Source: Vicia villosa (Eukaryota > Streptophyta > Magnoliopsida > Fabales > Fabaceae). Taken from it: a DNA stretch of 64,000 nucleotides. The position numbers and the translations under genes are program-made. This document shows positions 50,349 to 63,686 of the stretch, one piece after another. Numbering within the stretch: the first letter of the stretch is position 1; every line of letters starts with the position of its first letter. The notes beneath the pieces were generated by a model. That model worked only from the letters and a program-made list of their open reading frames with translations, did no database searches and was not told the origin of the DNA. The stretch is taken from assembly GCF_029867415.1 (NCBI RefSeq), contig NW_026705790.1, positions 124,001 through 188,000 on the forward strand, in the 5' to 3' direction.

Positions 50349-53300
50349 TTAGGCAAAGAGTTCTGGGTAGGAGTCCTTCATTTGGCTCTCCAATTCCCAT
50401 GTAACATTTCCACCGGCTGGTCCTCCCCAAGCTACTCTGACCAACGCTATCTCCTTGCCACGCAATTGTTTCACCTTCCGATCTTCAATCCTCGTAGGTA
50501 AAGCTTCAACTGTCAGATTATCCTTTACCTGTACATCATCCACTTGGATAACATGCGACGGATCAGCAATGTATTTCCTCAACTGCGACACATGGAATAC
50601 GTCATGCAGATTCGCAAGTGTCGGTGGTAACGCAATGCGATACGCCACCTCTCCCACTCTTTCTGAAATCTGAAACGGACCAATAAAACGCGGAGTTAAT
50701 TTCCTTGACTTTAGAGCTCGTCCGATACCAGTCATAGGTGTAACTCTCATAAACACGTGATCTCCTTCTTGAAACTCAAGAGTTCTCCGTCTTTTGTCAT
50801 GATAACTCTTCTGACGACTCTGAGAAGCCTTCATCTTCTCCTGAATCATCTTAATCTTTTCTGTCGTTTCTTGAACAATCTCTGGTCCAATCACCGCACT
50901 TTCGCCAGATTCATACCAACATAAAGGCGTTCTACATCTCCGACCATACAAAGCTTCAAACGGAGCCATACCAATGCTCGAGTGAAAACTATTATTGTAG
51001 GTAAATTCGATCAAGGGTAGATAACTATCCCAAGTACCACCTCTTTCCAACACACAAGCACGCAATAAATCCTCTAGCGATTGGATAGTTCTTTCTGTCT
51101 GTCCGTCCGTCTGAGGATGATAAGCAGAACTCAATCTCAGCTTAGTACCCAAAGCCTTCTGCAAACCTTCCCAGAATTTGGATGTAAACCTTGGGTCTCT
51201 ATCTGACACGATACTCGAAGGAATACCATGTAAACTCACTATCTTCTCAATGTACAATTGAGCCAGCTTCTCCATCGAGTAATCCATTCTCATTGGTATA
51301 AAGTGAGCAGACTTAGTCAACCTATCCACTATGACCCAAATGGCTTCATAGTTCTTCACCGTTCTCGGCAATCCAGAAACAAAATCCATAGATATACTAT
51401 CCCACTTCCATTCCGGAATAAATAACGGTTGCATAGCTCCATATGGTTTCTGATGCTCAACCTTCGACTTCTGACAAGTTAAACAAGCATAGACGAATTC
51501 AGCTATTTCTTTCTTCATTCCAGGCCACCAAAACAGCTTCTTCAAATCATGATACATCTTGGTCGCACCAGGATGTATACTCAATCCACTACGATGTCCT
51601 TCTTCGAGAATACTCTTCCTCAATTCAGAAACATTAGGAACACAAACACGATTACCAAACCTTATAATACCATTCTCGTCGATTCTGAATTCACCTCCCT
51701 TGCCTTGGTTAATTAGAGTCAATTTATCCACTAACTCTACATCAACTTTCTGACCCTCTCGAATCTCTTCCAGAATGCCACTAGTCAACTTCAGCATGCC
51801 CAACTTAACACTGACAGGAGTGTCTTCGCATACTAAACTCAAATCTCGGAATTGTTCAATTAAATCCAATTCTCTCGCCATAAGCATAGACATATGCAAG
51901 GACTTCCTACTCAAAGCATCGGCAACAACATTCGCTTTACCCGGATGGTAATTCAGTTCAAAATCATAATCCTTGAGAAATTCTAACCATCTCCTTTGTC
52001 TCATATTCAACTCTTTTTGATCAAAGAGGTACTTCAGGCTCTTGTGGTCACTAAACACTTCAAACCTCGAACCATACAGATAGTGTCTCCACAATTTCAA
52101 CACAAATACCACTGCTGCCAACTCTAAGTCATGAGTCGGATAGTTTCTCTCATGTACTTTGAGTTGCCTCGACGCATACGCGACTACCTGTTGATTCTGC
52201 ATCAGTACACCTCCTAATCCTGACAACGAAGCATCACAATAAACAACAAAAGATTCCGCCGGATTCGGCAAAATCAAGATTGGTGCACTAGTCAATCTCC
52301 TTTTCAACTCTTGAAATCCTTCTTCACATTTCGAATCCCAGATGAATGCTTGACCCTTCCTAGTCAACTTAGTTAACGGTAACGCTAACTTCGAGAAACC
52401 TTCAATGAACTTCCTATAGTAGCCCGCAAGACCAAGGAAACTACGGATTTCGGAAACTGACTTCGGAGCTTCCCATTGAGACACTGCTTCTACTTTCGTT
52501 GGGTCAACGGCAATACCATCTTTAGAAATTACATGCCCAAGAAAGCTTACTTCACTTAGCCAGAACTCACACTTTGACAGTTTCGCATAAAGTTTCTTTT
52601 CCTTCAGTAGTTCTAATACCACTCTCAGATGCTCTGCATGTTCTTCTTCACTCTTAGAATATATTAGAATGTCATCGATAAATACCACCACAAACTGATC
52701 CAAATAAGGATGGAAGATCCTATTCATATATTCCATGAAAACCCCCGGCGCATTAGTTACTCCAAATGGCATCACTGTATACTCGTAATGACCATACCTC
52801 GTTCTAAATGCTGTTTTCTGAATATCGTCCGTCTTCACCCGAATTTGATGATATCCCGACCTCAAGTCAATTTTGCTAAACACACTCGCACCGACCAGTT
52901 GATCCATTAAATCATCAATCCTCGGTAATGGATACCGATTCTTGATAGTAACTTTATTCAGCTGTCTATAATCCACACACAGTCTCATAGAGCCTTCTTT
53001 CTTCTTTACCAACAACACCGGCGCACCCCACGGCGACACACTAGGACGAATGAATTCTTTTTCCAGTAACTCTTCCAGTTGACTCTTCAATTCTGCTAAT
53101 TCAGATGCCGACATACGATACGGCGCCATCGACACAGGACTAGTCCCAGGGACTAACTCAATAGCAAATTCTACCTCCCTCTCTGGCGGTAACTCTCTTA
53201 CATCTTCTGGAAAAACTTCTGGAAACTCACACACTACTGGTAAATCACTACTCACCGCTTTCTTCTTCACTTCCATGGATGCAATCAACATAAACACGGC

Positions 53301-54716
53301 GGCCCCGTCCTTCATGGCTTCATCCACTTGTCTAGCAGTCATTGCTAAATCCTCGACTCTGACATCTTCAGGAAAAATAACTGTCTTCGTGAAACAGTTG
53401 ATATGAACCCGATTAAATTGCAACCAATTCATACCCAGGATGACATCAAGTTGTTCCAACGGAAGGCATACTAAATCCATTCCGAACTCTCTACCAAAAA
53501 TATCAATTGGACAGTTCAAACAGGCAAACGAAGTAGTCACTGAACCCGACGCAGGAGTGTCAATGATCATACTTCCACGAATATCAGATATTTCCAAGTT
53601 CAAACGTTTAGCACAATCCAATGAAATAAACGAGTGAGTTGCTCCAGTATCTATTATTGCAATTAAAGGAGTGCCATGGATAAAACACGTACCTTTAATC
53701 AATCGATCCTCCGGAGTAGTCTCTGAACCTGATAAAGCGAAAACCTTACCCCCAGTTTGATTCTTCTTTGGCTTAGGACACTGTGGACTGATATGGCCCT
53801 CTTCACCACAGTTATAACAAGTCACAGTCCTTCCCTTGCAGTCAGCAGCAATGTGGCCTGCTTTACCACACCGGTAGCACTTCTTCTCTTCACTTTTGCA
53901 CTCGTGAACACGATGTCCAGGTTCCCCACACTTAAAGCACTTAACAGGAGCACTAGAGTCTCCCCCACTAGGCTTCTTCCAACTTCCAGCTTTATAATTA
54001 CCTCTACCATACGGTTTACCACGGTCCATAGGCTTCTTCCCTTTCTTGTCAACTAACTCACGGGAGTGAGATGACTTCAGCTTCAGGTTGTCCTCTTCGT
54101 AGATTCTACTACAATCTACCAAATCAGCAAACCGACGAATCCTTTGGTACCTGATTCCCTGCTTAATTTCGTCACGGAGACCATTCTCGAACTTAACACA
54201 CTTCGAAAATTCGCTCGCTTCATCATTGTTATAGTGGACATAGTACTTTGCTAGCTCCACAAACTTGGACGCATACTCTGGCACAGTCATGTTACCTTGT
54301 GTCAGCTCCAAAAATTCAATCTCTTTCCTGCCTCTAACATCCTCAGGAAAGTACCTCCGCAAGAATTCCCTCTTGAACACAGCCCAAGTGATCGCTACAC
54401 CTGCAGATTCAAGTTCATCCCTACTAGCCATCCACCAATCATCAGCTTCTTCAGACAGCATGTGAGTCCCGTACCTCACCTTCAGATTTTCAGCACAATC
54501 GATCACCCTGAAGATCCTTTCAATTTCTTTCAGCCACTTCTGAGCGCCTTCGGGATCGTGCGTGCCTTTGAACAAAGGAGGATTGTTCCTCTGAAAGCTA
54601 TTCAGCTGCCTGTCAGCTCCAATACCAGCTCCATTGGCATTCCCTCCCAACACACCAGCAATCATGCCCAGAGCCTCAGCGATCGCGTCGTCATTTCTTC
54701 CCCCTCTTCCGGCCAT
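50349..54716 (-). CDS. Tekay gag-pol polyprotein, 1455 aa
   Basis: A single open frame encodes all retrotransposition functions. Gag spans residues 1-320, with three CCHC zinc knuckles (C260-C273, C280-C293, C300-C313) that bind RNA. The protease motif is D356-T-G. Reverse transcriptase has D617 and FIDD with D681/D682. RNase H has D828, E865, D890 and D933. Integrase has the HHCC finger H1041, H1048, C1078, C1081 and catalytic D1111, D1172 and E1208, with exactly 35 residues between the last two. The C-terminal 50 residues (from about 1403, VRVAW...VTWELESQM) are a chromodomain, which in chromoviruses directs integration to heterochromatin. It starts 121 nt past the primer site. No lesion is seen, so the element may be competent. 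Expression cannot be judged from sequence. Confidence 0.97.
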   Translation of the reverse strand: MAGRGGRNDDAIAEALGMIAGVLGGNANGAGIGADRQLNSFQRNNPPLFKGTHDPEGAQKWLKEIERIFRVIDCAENLKVRYGTHMLSEEADDWWMASRDELESAGVAITWAVFKREFLRRYFPEDVRGRKEIEFLELTQGNMTVPEYASKFVELAKYYVHYNNDEASEFSKCVKFENGLRDEIKQGIRYQRIRRFADLVDCSRIYEEDNLKLKSSHSRELVDKKGKKPMDRGKPYGRGNYKAGSWKKPSGGDSSAPVKCFKCGEPGHRVHECKSEEKKCYRCGKAGHIAADCKGRTVTCYNCGEEGHISPQCPKPKKNQTGGKVFALSGSETTPEDRLIKGTCFIHGTPLIAIIDTGATHSFISLDCAKRLNLEISDIRGSMIIDTPASGSVTTSFACLNCPIDIFGREFGMDLVCLPLEQLDVILGMNWLQFNRVHINCFTKTVIFPEDVRVEDLAMTARQVDEAMKDGAAVFMLIASMEVKKKAVSSDLPVVCEFPEVFPEDVRELPPEREVEFAIELVPGTSPVSMAPYRMSASELAELKSQLEELLEKEFIRPSVSPWGAPVLLVKKKEGSMRLCVDYRQLNKVTIKNRYPLPRIDDLMDQLVGASVFSKIDLRSGYHQIRVKTDDIQKTAFRTRYGHYEYTVMPFGVTNAPGVFMEYMNRIFHPYLDQFVVVFIDDILIYSKSEEEHAEHLRVVLELLKEKKLYAKLSKCEFWLSEVSFLGHVISKDGIAVDPTKVEAVSQWEAPKSVSEIRSFLGLAGYYRKFIEGFSKLALPLTKLTRKGQAFIWDSKCEEGFQELKRRLTSAPILILPNPAESFVVYCDASLSGLGGVLMQNQQVVAYASRQLKVHERNYPTHDLELAAVVFVLKLWRHYLYGSRFEVFSDHKSLKYLFDQKELNMRQRRWLEFLKDYDFELNYHPGKANVVADALSRKSLHMSMLMARELDLIEQFRDLSLVCEDTPVSVKLGMLKLTSGILEEIREGQKVDVELVDKLTLINQGKGGEFRIDENGIIRFGNRVCVPNVSELRKSILEEGHRSGLSIHPGATKMYHDLKKLFWWPGMKKEIAEFVYACLTCQKSKVEHQKPYGAMQPLFIPEWKWDSISMDFVSGLPRTVKNYEAIWVIVDRLTKSAHFIPMRMDYSMEKLAQLYIEKIVSLHGIPSSIVSDRDPRFTSKFWEGLQKALGTKLRLSSAYHPQTDGQTERTIQSLEDLLRACVLERGGTWDSYLPLIEFTYNNSFHSSIGMAPFEALYGRRCRTPLCWYESGESAVIGPEIVQETTEKIKMIQEKMKASQSRQKSYHDKRRRTLEFQEGDHVFMRVTPMTGIGRALKSRKLTPRFIGPFQISERVGEVAYRIALPPTLANLHDVFHVSQLRKYIADPSHVIQVDDVQVKDNLTVEALPTRIEDRKVKQLRGKEIALVRVAWGGPAGGNVTWELESQMKDSYPELFA

Positions 54717-54836
54717 TGTTCTGCTAAATATCAGACAATATTTATTAGAACAAGAAGTATCGACAGTGTCAATTTTACACTAATCGTATACGAAGGATTA
54801 ACTGACACTAAGACTCTGACTCAAACGACCGACTAT

Positions 54837-54848
54837 GCTCTGATACCA
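54837..54848 (-). other. Tekay primer-binding site (tRNA-iMet)
   Basis: The minus strand reads TGGTATCAGAGC, complementary to the initiator tRNA-Met 3' end. It lies 4 nt inside the 5' LTR. Confidence 0.95.
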
Positions 54849-54852
54849 CTAT

Positions 54853-56650
54853 TGTAACACCCTTCTAAACCCCGCGGAAATTAACATTAAAATCAGAGTA
54901 AAACATGAAGAAGAGTATTACAACGCCAACAAAATAAACAATATTCATGTCATGCCATAAAGGAACGATAAACCAAAAATTATTCAGGTAGCATGTTAAC
55001 ACAGCGGAATATTCTTAACAACTGAATAATCAAACATCTGGAGTCGAAGACTCATAATTCAACCATAAACCATAAACAAAACAGAAGTTTATCAGCCAAT
55101 CCTAAAATAACGTTCCCGGTGTTACACGACCAGAGCATGACACTGACCCAACCGACTCTAACGAACTACTTGACGAGCTAATCCTCACCAAGTACACAAG
55201 CTACTCCTCAATCTGAAAAATAACAACAGTAAGGGTGAGTTTCATTCGCATTAACAAATGTTATAGGTATATAAACAATACAACTTCATCCATACATTAT
55301 TCACCCAAATCAATTATATTCAGATAATATAGCAACATTCATACCAAAATACACACAAATCATAACATTGGACAACTTCCATTCATGTTACAATTATACA
55401 CAACAACCTAATGCAATGCAACTAAATGCATGTGGTACCAAACATGGGATAACCCATCTCACCGATCCACCACCATAAAGATTCGGCTACTTCTCTCACC
55501 AATTCCACACAATGGGAATTAGCTACCGCTGTCCCACCACCATAAGGGATACAGCCCACAACATGATTATGAAATGCATGTATCAACCTTAACATGCTCA
55601 TCATCAACATTAATCAACCAAATATCATAATCATCAACCAATGCAATAACAATATAATCCACCACAACCAATTAAATCAAGTGTTTAAACTAAATTCGAG
55701 TCACAACTCAAACACTGTTTTATTGCATATCTCACTGAATTAGTCTCACTATGTTCGAAACGACACATCAAACAGACTAACAGTTAAAAATTATACATCG
55801 TTAAACTTTAACAAAAGAAATCCAAACAGCACAGCACGCGGCGCCAACATCCACACGCGGCGCGAAACGAGGAAAAATTACGCCTTCGCGGCGCCAACAC
55901 CTACACGCGGCGCGACGCGAGGAAAAAGTTACGCCTTCGCGGCGCCAACACAGGTACGCGGCGCGACCTGTGCGTATCAAAACATCTTACCATTCAATCC
56001 ACCTGTTCGCGGCGCCACCCTGTGCACGCGGCGCGAACCGGTGATTTCAGAAATCCCAACCTGCAGAAAACAGCATTCTATGCCTCCCAAATACTCTCAA
56101 ATCATACCAGTACGAATTTCAGCAGAATAAACCACACATACGACATAAAATGCACGTTTACACATACTTCTAATCAGGTTTAACATCATTGTTCATCACC
56201 AATCATCATTCACAACCTAATTGAATCAAAGTTCTATAAACCCCAAAACCCCAAACCGACATATAATCCGATTCGAAATCCTAACATACAAATTCCATCG
56301 AATCATTCATACATCCCATAATAGAGGTTAATGAGAAGAATCCCCCCTTACCTCGATGTCGAATTCTTGAATTCTCTTCCTCTTCGCACTTGCTCCTCTC
56401 CCAATTTCACGTTCAATCTCCTCTGCTCCCTTTTGGTTCTTTTTTCACCAAAAATACTCCTCTTTTCTATTTTTATGAAAATATACTTTATTTTAGAAAA
56501 GGGCTTTGCACTGATACACCCCCCCAACTGCTACTTACAACACTGGCCCATTAGCCTTATTTCATCCATATTTCCCAAATAATCCAATTAATTCTAATAT
56601 TTAATAAAAAATTTAATTAAATTAAATAAAGAATTTTATGGGGTGTTACA
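54853..56650 (-). repeat. Tekay 5' LTR
   Basis: 1798 bp, the transcription-driving LTR for the minus-strand element. It matches 48509-50306 at a constant offset of 6344. Confidence 0.97.
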
Positions 56651-58400
56651 AGCTTCATATGATCTCTTAGGATTCAAATCATCTCCATGACAAGTTTCAA
56701 GCCTCAGCTTACAAGATTGCTCAGTCAAATGCTTAAATGGTCAACGGCCGACTAGTTTGACCTAAAAGTCAACTATGGCCAAATCACAGTCCAAACTCCT
56801 GATTTTTGGTTAACAATCAACATCTTGAAGTAATATTCATCATTTGATCAAGGGTTGATCATGATTCATCAAGGGAAGCTCAGAAATCAACAAAACCTAT
56901 AGTTACTAAATTAGGGTTTCTAAGCAAAAGTCAATTGTACTTTGACTGGCCATAAGTCCAACATGCTTTATCAGAAATTCCCCAATCAAATCTTATTCTT
57001 AAGGAAATTTAATTCTCTACAACTTTGATGTTGGACCCAAGGTCAAGAAATGCTTCCACATAAGAGATATAAGTCAAAACATTACAGGTCCTTCTAGAAG
57101 ATCGCAAAAAGCTGTTCTTTGTCAGGAGCAATATCATCAAGATAAAACCTCCAAATGAAAAATATGTTCCAAAGTGGCTTTTAGAGGACATCTTGAGGTT
57201 TCCAAAAAGTCCTAGAACTCTTCCATATCTTTATTGAGGGAGATATGCCTTGTCAAAGTTGGCCAATTTTGGGTTAGGTGTATGAAGCAAATAAGGGTTA
57301 AAATCAATTTTATTGCAAAAGGGCCCAACTTTTTATTACCCAATCTTGTTCCTTAAACTATCCAGAAGATCCATATCCAAAGCCACGAAAATTGGATTAA
57401 TATTTGATTTTTAGTGAATTTTATTCATTAAAATTATGGAAAAAATCAAAGATTTGATGAAAGTTTGGAGAAGATTTGTTTTGGTTTTAAGTTCCAATCA
57501 ATTTCAATCACATTAGGTATCAAATATTTGATAAAATTCAGGGGGAAGCAAGATTGGTAGGAGAAGATGCAATGGTATTTTGCTATCCAAATACTTGAAG
57601 CCCAAGACCAAAAACTAACCCAATTTCTCCCTCCATATATACTGAGCCAAAGCAGACCATTAAGGGGTTTTTTTTTGGACGAAGGAACAGGGTTTATAAG
57701 TTGGCAAAAAACAAAGAAAAGAGGAGGATAGGGTTTTGCTTTTTTCAGCAAGTTTCAGGTGAAACTAGGCGGCTATTCATTATCCTGAGACCTCAAGGAA
57801 TCGTCCCCAGCCATTCTTGAAGCATACATCCTTCCCTACTGCCGCCACTCGAATTGCACCGTGAATGGTAAAAGTTTTGATTTCAAATTTTTTTATCGCA
57901 TATAAATCGATTCCACCCGTATATTCATGCTTGTTATCGTGTTTAGGATTATTTTGAATCATTATTTCGAAGCTTTGGTACAGGAACGACCGACTGCCAT
58001 GGTTAGGGCATGAAGGTCCTGGTTGTTCGTATTTACGTATGCAGGCCGTTTCAGGGCAAACAAACACGTCCATGAGATTCGCAGCCCCTTAATTAGTAGG
58101 TATAGGTTATTCACTTGTTGGTTTTTCGTGTTTTTTGCAGGTTTTGGAAAATCCCCTCGTCGGAGAAGACAACCGGGTTTGCTCCGGTCCGGTGGCCCTG
58201 GTTCGTTGGCGTTTTGACTTCCTCGTGGCACGCGTGGCGTATCCCTAATGGCTAGTCAAAGAATCTGAAATCTCTCTCTCCATATAATTGGTTGGTGTAC
58301 GCTATTGGGACCCACTCGTTTGACTGGTTTTTTAAATTCAATTTAGATGTTATTTTACCATATAATATATGTTTTCCATAATATGAATGACTAATAAATC

Positions 58401-58470
58401 TGGCACAGCTGGCGAAGGAGAGAGACCTGTAACCCTTAGAACCTGGGTTCGAACCCAGGTTTTTGTGGCA
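58401..58470 (+). other. tRNA-like module in the Ogre LTR
   Basis: ctggcacagctggcgaagga (box A-like) is followed by cctgggttcgaacccagg, a box B inside a perfect T-arm-like hairpin. The position in the LTR is comparable to the modules at 45273 and 45434. Confidence 0.55.
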
Positions 58471-59580
58471 TTTTTATTACATTTTCCTATCAGCAGATCC
58501 AGCGCAAGAAACTTATGAAGGACCACAATGCTCCATCAGGTGTCGGCCCTTGGATTTACAACGATCAAGATCTAAAGGACAAGAAGATGTCCGTCCACCA
58601 TGCACCATCAATAAGCCACCACACTGAATCGGCACCAGGTTTTCTTATTTCTTTTATATTTTATTTATATAATTTGTTCTTTTGATTAAAACCCTAATAA
58701 ACCTTTTTTATATATATAATTTGATTTTAAAATTGAGTTATTAATATAATTAATGTTAGGATTTATTTATTAATCGTTTTGATCGAATTAATCGATTGCG
58801 ATGATTAATAATCAATTATTTAATTAATTAAATAATATATTCAAATAGGGTTATTTACTAAAGGTTTCAACCGATTCGTTTGGTTACGATGATTAGTAAT
58901 CCCTCCTTAATTCGTTAATTGTTTTAATCAAACCTATTGATTACGATGATTAACGATAAATAATTTATTTAAAAAAACACATCAATTTGCTAATGGTTAT
59001 AATCGAATCAATCGATTAAGATAATTAGCAATCCTTTATTAATTTCTTAATTATGTTGATCAAACCCATTGATCATCGCGATTAATGAAACATATAGTAA
59101 CCAGTGTTGTACGCCACATCAAAACACAAATTCCTTTCACAAACTACGAATTTCAAAACTGTGACAATTACGAAACTGCGTACGGTAATTTAAAACACAC
59201 TCATATTAAAATCTAAGGCGTACAACCCTGTACCCGAACTACGTTGACTCTGATCCTCCCTAAGGAGGTACGTAGGCACTTGGCAACAAGGCGAGTCCCC
59301 CTTCCCCAAAACCTCAATTAGGTTTAAATCTCACTTTTAACCCTATTCAACTTTCTGCCACATTTCTTTATTAGCCATAAACCACAAACCTTACCATAAT
59401 ACTCTTACAAACTTTAAATGCAAAAAACCTTAGGAAAGGGTTAAAGGTGCCTAACACCTTCCCTTGACCTGATTATAATAACTTACCCATAATTTCTAAA
59501 ACTTCGTAGGATTTCCTATTCGCCCTGGCAGAATAGGTGGCGACTCTAATTCTTTAATTTTAAGAGCGGGTTGCTACAGC

Positions 59581-59595
59581 TGGCGACTCTGCTGG
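59581..59595 (+). other. Ogre primer-binding site (tRNA-Arg-like)
   Basis: TGGCGACTCTGCTGG lies 2 nt after the LTR end. An earlier ggtggcgactct inside the LTR (59537-59548) repeats its core. Confidence 0.85.
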
Positions 59596-60219
59596 TGATC
59601 AAAACAATTGGTGAATAATTATGCTCCTAGATTTGGTTTAAGGTTTAGGGTACAGGGTTAATTATTAGGGTTTGGCTAAAATTTCAGGGTTAGGATTTTT
59701 GGGGTTAGGGTTTAGATTTTTTATTAAATATTTAATTTAATTTTCTTTTATTTATTTACAGTTTTTTATTTACAGTAAGCAATTTAAATAAATATTTGTT
59801 TAATTGAATATTTGTTTTTTATTGCATTTTTTGGTTATATATAAATTGCTGTTAAAACCTAAGTGTGGGAATTATCCTTAAGACCAGGGGAGACTTGCAT
59901 CGCCTACTAGTCTTATTGATAATTCCACTCAGAGTGGGTTGAATATTCGGAAATGTCCAAAACGAGGCTTGACTTTGTTGAGGGCAGGATTGGGTATTTG
60001 GCTGATCTCTCTGAGAATCTACCCCTAAAACTCGAACCTCATGGACAAATGAGTTGTTCTAAAATCCAAAGAGACAAAAAGTCTCGGAGGCTACGAACGG
60101 CCCCATGAGACCTTTTTAGAACATACCAATGGGAAGGGTAGACCCCCTAAGCCGTTACGTCGAACCTATGAAATTAGGGGTTAAGTGCTTATTATCTGTG
60201 TTTTAATTCTGCAGGTCTT

Positions 60220-60775
60220 TCTACGCGCCCCTAGCCTGTAGGGATTCTATTTCCAAGATCATGTCCTTCCCATGAAAGACATCTCCATTTATGCACGTCA
60301 ATTGGCCTCTCGATGGCCATGAGACATAGTGGCTATCTTGAACAGTCACCCTATGCCTACATCTACGCACTCCCTAGCCAATAGGGATTCTACTTCTAAG
60401 ATCACATTCTTCGCACAAAGGTCATCCTCGTTAGCATACGTCAATTGGCCTCTCGATGGCCATGAGATCTAGTGACTGTCTTGAACGGTCACCCCATGCT
60501 TGCTCCCGCGCACCCCCTAACTTGTAGGGTTTGGATTTCCATTCATACATCTTTCATCCCTAGCCTGTAGGGATTTCACTTCGTCCAGCATCGTCCTTAG
60601 ATAGGTTGTGTTCCGCATAGAGAACCTTCCCACGAGGGACAACTTCGTTAGTACACGTCGAACGGCCCCTCGACGGCCATGAGATTTGGTGACTGTCTTG
60701 AACGGTCACCAGGTGCTACCTTTTGTGTACCCCCTAATCTAAGGGATTTCCATTGGCGTGTCATAACGTCTAGCT
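60220..60775 (+). repeat. Hairpin-rich tandem repeats in the Ogre leader
   Basis: About three and a half units of roughly 150-250 bp carry, in order, ccctagcctgtagggatt, cgtcaattggcctctcgatg-gccatgaga and gtgactgtcttgaacggtca-c. The last two can each form a stem-loop. The array lies between the primer site and gag. Confidence 0.85.
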
Positions 60776-61142
60776 TGCAAGGATTTCAGTAGAGTCTAAT
60801 GTCACTGCTAAATCCGCATAGGCTATCCTTAGGGTTATATCTGTCGCACGTCTGCATTGCATTACATATAAGGAGTCATAATATACACAAAAAGAGAGGT
60901 CTTTTGCATACGCATGCATTCGCATTTTCATACATTCATACATTCGCATTTGCATCTCCACCTTCGCCCTTATCCAATCTTTGCTATGCTAGGTGATTTC
61001 CCGGGACTCGTGAATAAACTCGAGAAGATTCCTAAACTTTGGAGAGAGGAGATTTATCATTGGATATTCAAATGAGCTTGACAAATGAGAGAGGATATCC
61101 CTTCACTATACAAACTACGTACCTACGCCTACGCCCGCGCCT

Positions 61143-61492
61143 ATGCCCCTTCATGTTGGGGCAGTCAATGCAATAGAGGTCGTTACTGAGCAGGAGTTGG
61201 TTCAACAAAGAAGTTCCCCCATGGATGCACTTAAGGGGTATCTACTTATTAAGGGGTTCATCTTAGAACCCAACGAAGCTTACGAGAACACCCTACAACA
61301 GTTTGTGGAGCAAAGATTAGTCCAACTGGGGGCAATATCTTGAACAAGGATGCATAGGCATGGTGGAGGAGAAATAACCCTTAGCGATTCTTCACCAAGG
61401 GGCAATAAGGTCATGATACAGAGGATTGTGGGCCGTTGAAGCATGAAATCCAAGATTTAATTGAAGAAGGGGTCATTGAGTTCGACCAGCCT
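61143..61492 (+). pseudogene. Ogre gag C-terminal remnant
   Basis: The first part reads AVNAIEVVTEQELVQQRSSP, then ENTLQQFVEQRLVQLGAIS and a stop. In another phase at 61409-61492 GHDTEDCGPLKHEIQDLIEE continues to GVIEFDQP, the conserved end of Ogre/Tat gag (GH-x-TEDC-x-LKHEIQ-x-LI). The two parts are out of phase and nothing of pol follows, so it is dead. Confidence 0.75.
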
Positions 61493-62965
61493 AAAAGAGC
61501 CGCACAAGTCTAATGCTATAGATGTCTAGAAGGAGGGCTTCTTAGATCATTAGTTTCATTTTCATTCACAATATCTTTTCTGTTTGTTTAAACATCTGTC
61601 TTATGACAGACGCTATGTATTTTACGATAATCATTAATGCATTGCATTTGTTTGTCTGGATTTATTCCTTGTGTTTTCACTATATTTAAAGACTGTGTTT
61701 TTACACTGTTTTCTTTTGTGATATTCAACTCTCGTTAAAACTGTAAGCCTTTAGAGGGAGGATGACGAAAACGATACCACAATCTCATGCTTTTGAACAG
61801 ACTATGCTGACGATGTACATGCATTGTTTCAATTCCTAAACAGTGGAGATATAAGGATGCTAATCCCTCGTCAACCCCTTTGAGCCTAAGAAGTAGGAGT
61901 TTTCCTTCACGTACAAAATAAAACCCTTAAAATATAACCTGGGGTAGGGTAGTTGTTCAGTTAACTTAATCATCCCAAATTGTTCCTTTGAACACAATTA
62001 CTGATGGTTCCCTGTCATCATTAAGTCAGGCAGTCAATATCCAAAAAAAAGAAGAGGAAAAAACAATGCAAGGCCGACTAAGTCAAAACCTATGAAGGAG
62101 ACTTAGGCAAAATTGGGGTATCCCGATGACTGTAGTCTCGAAATAAACAGTTCAGGCAAAAGTTAGGGATAACAAAGTCGAAAAGGGGTCACTACATACC
62201 CTCGACCAAAGAAAATATTACAAAAAGAAAGATGACTGCCTTTTCAAACTAACTTCAGGTTTTTAAACCATCACAGACGTCAGTATTACAATTCCAAATC
62301 CTTTGGAGCTTAAACGCATAGTTAACTGAGCGTAGGATTGAAGAACATCACGAAGATTGGGATGGGTACAAATAAAACTTTGAGCCACTATCCTTCATTT
62401 CTTAAAACCGTGAACCAAGCCACGTTACAACCCTTAAAAGCCCTAACTGAAGCATGGTTAGTTCAAAAGCACACTGTTTCCAAAAGGTATCCTGACTCCT
62501 TAAGGTCTACTATAACTCTTGAGTTGATATCACTTTCTTACAAAAAAAACTTCGTTTTACTCAAAAATGTTTTTAAACTTCCAAGACAGACATATGCATT
62601 CGCATCTTATGAATTTCATTATAAAGCACATTTGTCTACATAGATTCAAATGCTTAACATCAGGGAGAAGTTGCACGGGGCATGGCTAATGACTAAAAGT
62701 CCTCCCGACAGACGAAGTAGCTTTAGAAGCACATCAAAAAGAAGAAACATCTCTTACGCCTCGGTTGGCTAAAGGCTAATGTGTACACGGGGCATGACCC
62801 GTCGTTATCCCATTTATCTGGGGCAATCTAATCAAGATTCATGGAATCTCTCTAAGATGCTGAACAACCCATGGGGGCAAACCCTTTCTAGGAGCATTTT
62901 CAGGTAGTCTTCTTTAAGACACATCTTCTCATCCTTTCTAGGAGCCTTTCCAGGTATTTTTGGTG

Positions 62966-63640
62966 ATACAACATCAATATAATTGGAGTACTAAATATAT
63001 TTGTAACATATTTATTTTATACCAATTAAGATATTGGTAAGTAATTGATATGATTTTAATGTATTGATTCTATATCAATTAAATTATTCCCAACGTAATG
63101 ATTTTAATGGGTCGTTAAAAAGGCTTTTATATCTGACAAAAATTAGATAAGTTTAGGTAAATCATACAAAAGTACAATATTTTCTCAAACTTATATTTTT
63201 TTTATGTAAATCATACAATATTGTAAAAACAGTATAATTTTGTAAGATATAAAAGTACAATATTTTCTCAAATCTAATAATTTAAAAATACATATTGTAA
63301 TTGTAAGTACTAAAAGAATAAGAAATCAAAAGTTGCAATCACATGCATTAAATCATAAATTAAAAGTTGCAATCAATCAATCAATGATTACTAAAGGTAA
63401 TTATGATATTTAACTTTTTATAGATAAATGATATATGTCTTTTCATTCTAAACTCTTTATTTATCTAAAAAAATGTACTGTTTTTTTTTCTTTATTCTTT
63501 GATTCTATTTTCTTGTACATTTCAAAATTATGTATATATTTTTAATTTTTAATATTTTATTATATTCTATCTTTATTTTTTTTTTTGTTCGACCTTACAA
63601 TGAATAAATATCAATAATATTTTATAAAACTAACTTTATA

Positions 63641-63686
<46 letters not shown>

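Larger units (their letters stand above)
48509..56650 (-). mobile_element. Tekay/Del-clade Ty3 chromovirus, intact, 8142 bp
   Basis: Two LTRs of equal length (1798 bp) bracket the element, and AGCTT flanks it (48504-48508 and 56651-56655). The termini TGTAACACCC...GGGTGTTACA are extended inverted repeats. It has a tRNA-Met primer site, one uninterrupted gag-pol frame with a C-terminal chromodomain and a polypurine tract, so it looks complete and recent. It inserted into the Ogre 5' LTR. The clade is inferred from the domain order and the chromodomain. Confidence 0.97.
48345..62965 (+). mobile_element. Ogre-type Ty3 retrotransposon, deleted and interrupted
   Basis: The 5' LTR starts TGTCATACCCAAAAATTTGC (48345) and ends ttgctaca (59578). 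It is followed by a tRNA-Arg-like primer site and a long leader containing gtgtgggaattatccttaag, as in legume Ogre elements. A gag remnant lies at 61143-61492. Protease, RT, RNase H, integrase and the 3' LTR are missing; text near 62650-62960 looks like the untranslated region before a 3' LTR. The LTR is split by the Tekay element at 48509-56650. Without that insertion the LTR would be about 3.1 kb. The 3' border is approximate. Confidence 0.8.

Noticed and set aside
57446..58231. Frames of 89-101 codons in the Ogre LTR
   Set aside because: No motif and no conservation that I can recognise. LTR sequence explains them.
59640..59715. Telomere-like ttagggttt words
   Set aside because: Only irregular, degenerate copies are present within the Ogre leader, so this is not an interstitial telomere array.
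62338..62643. 101-codon frame in the Ogre remnant
   Set aside because: No resemblance to gag or pol domains, and it lies in degenerate element DNA.
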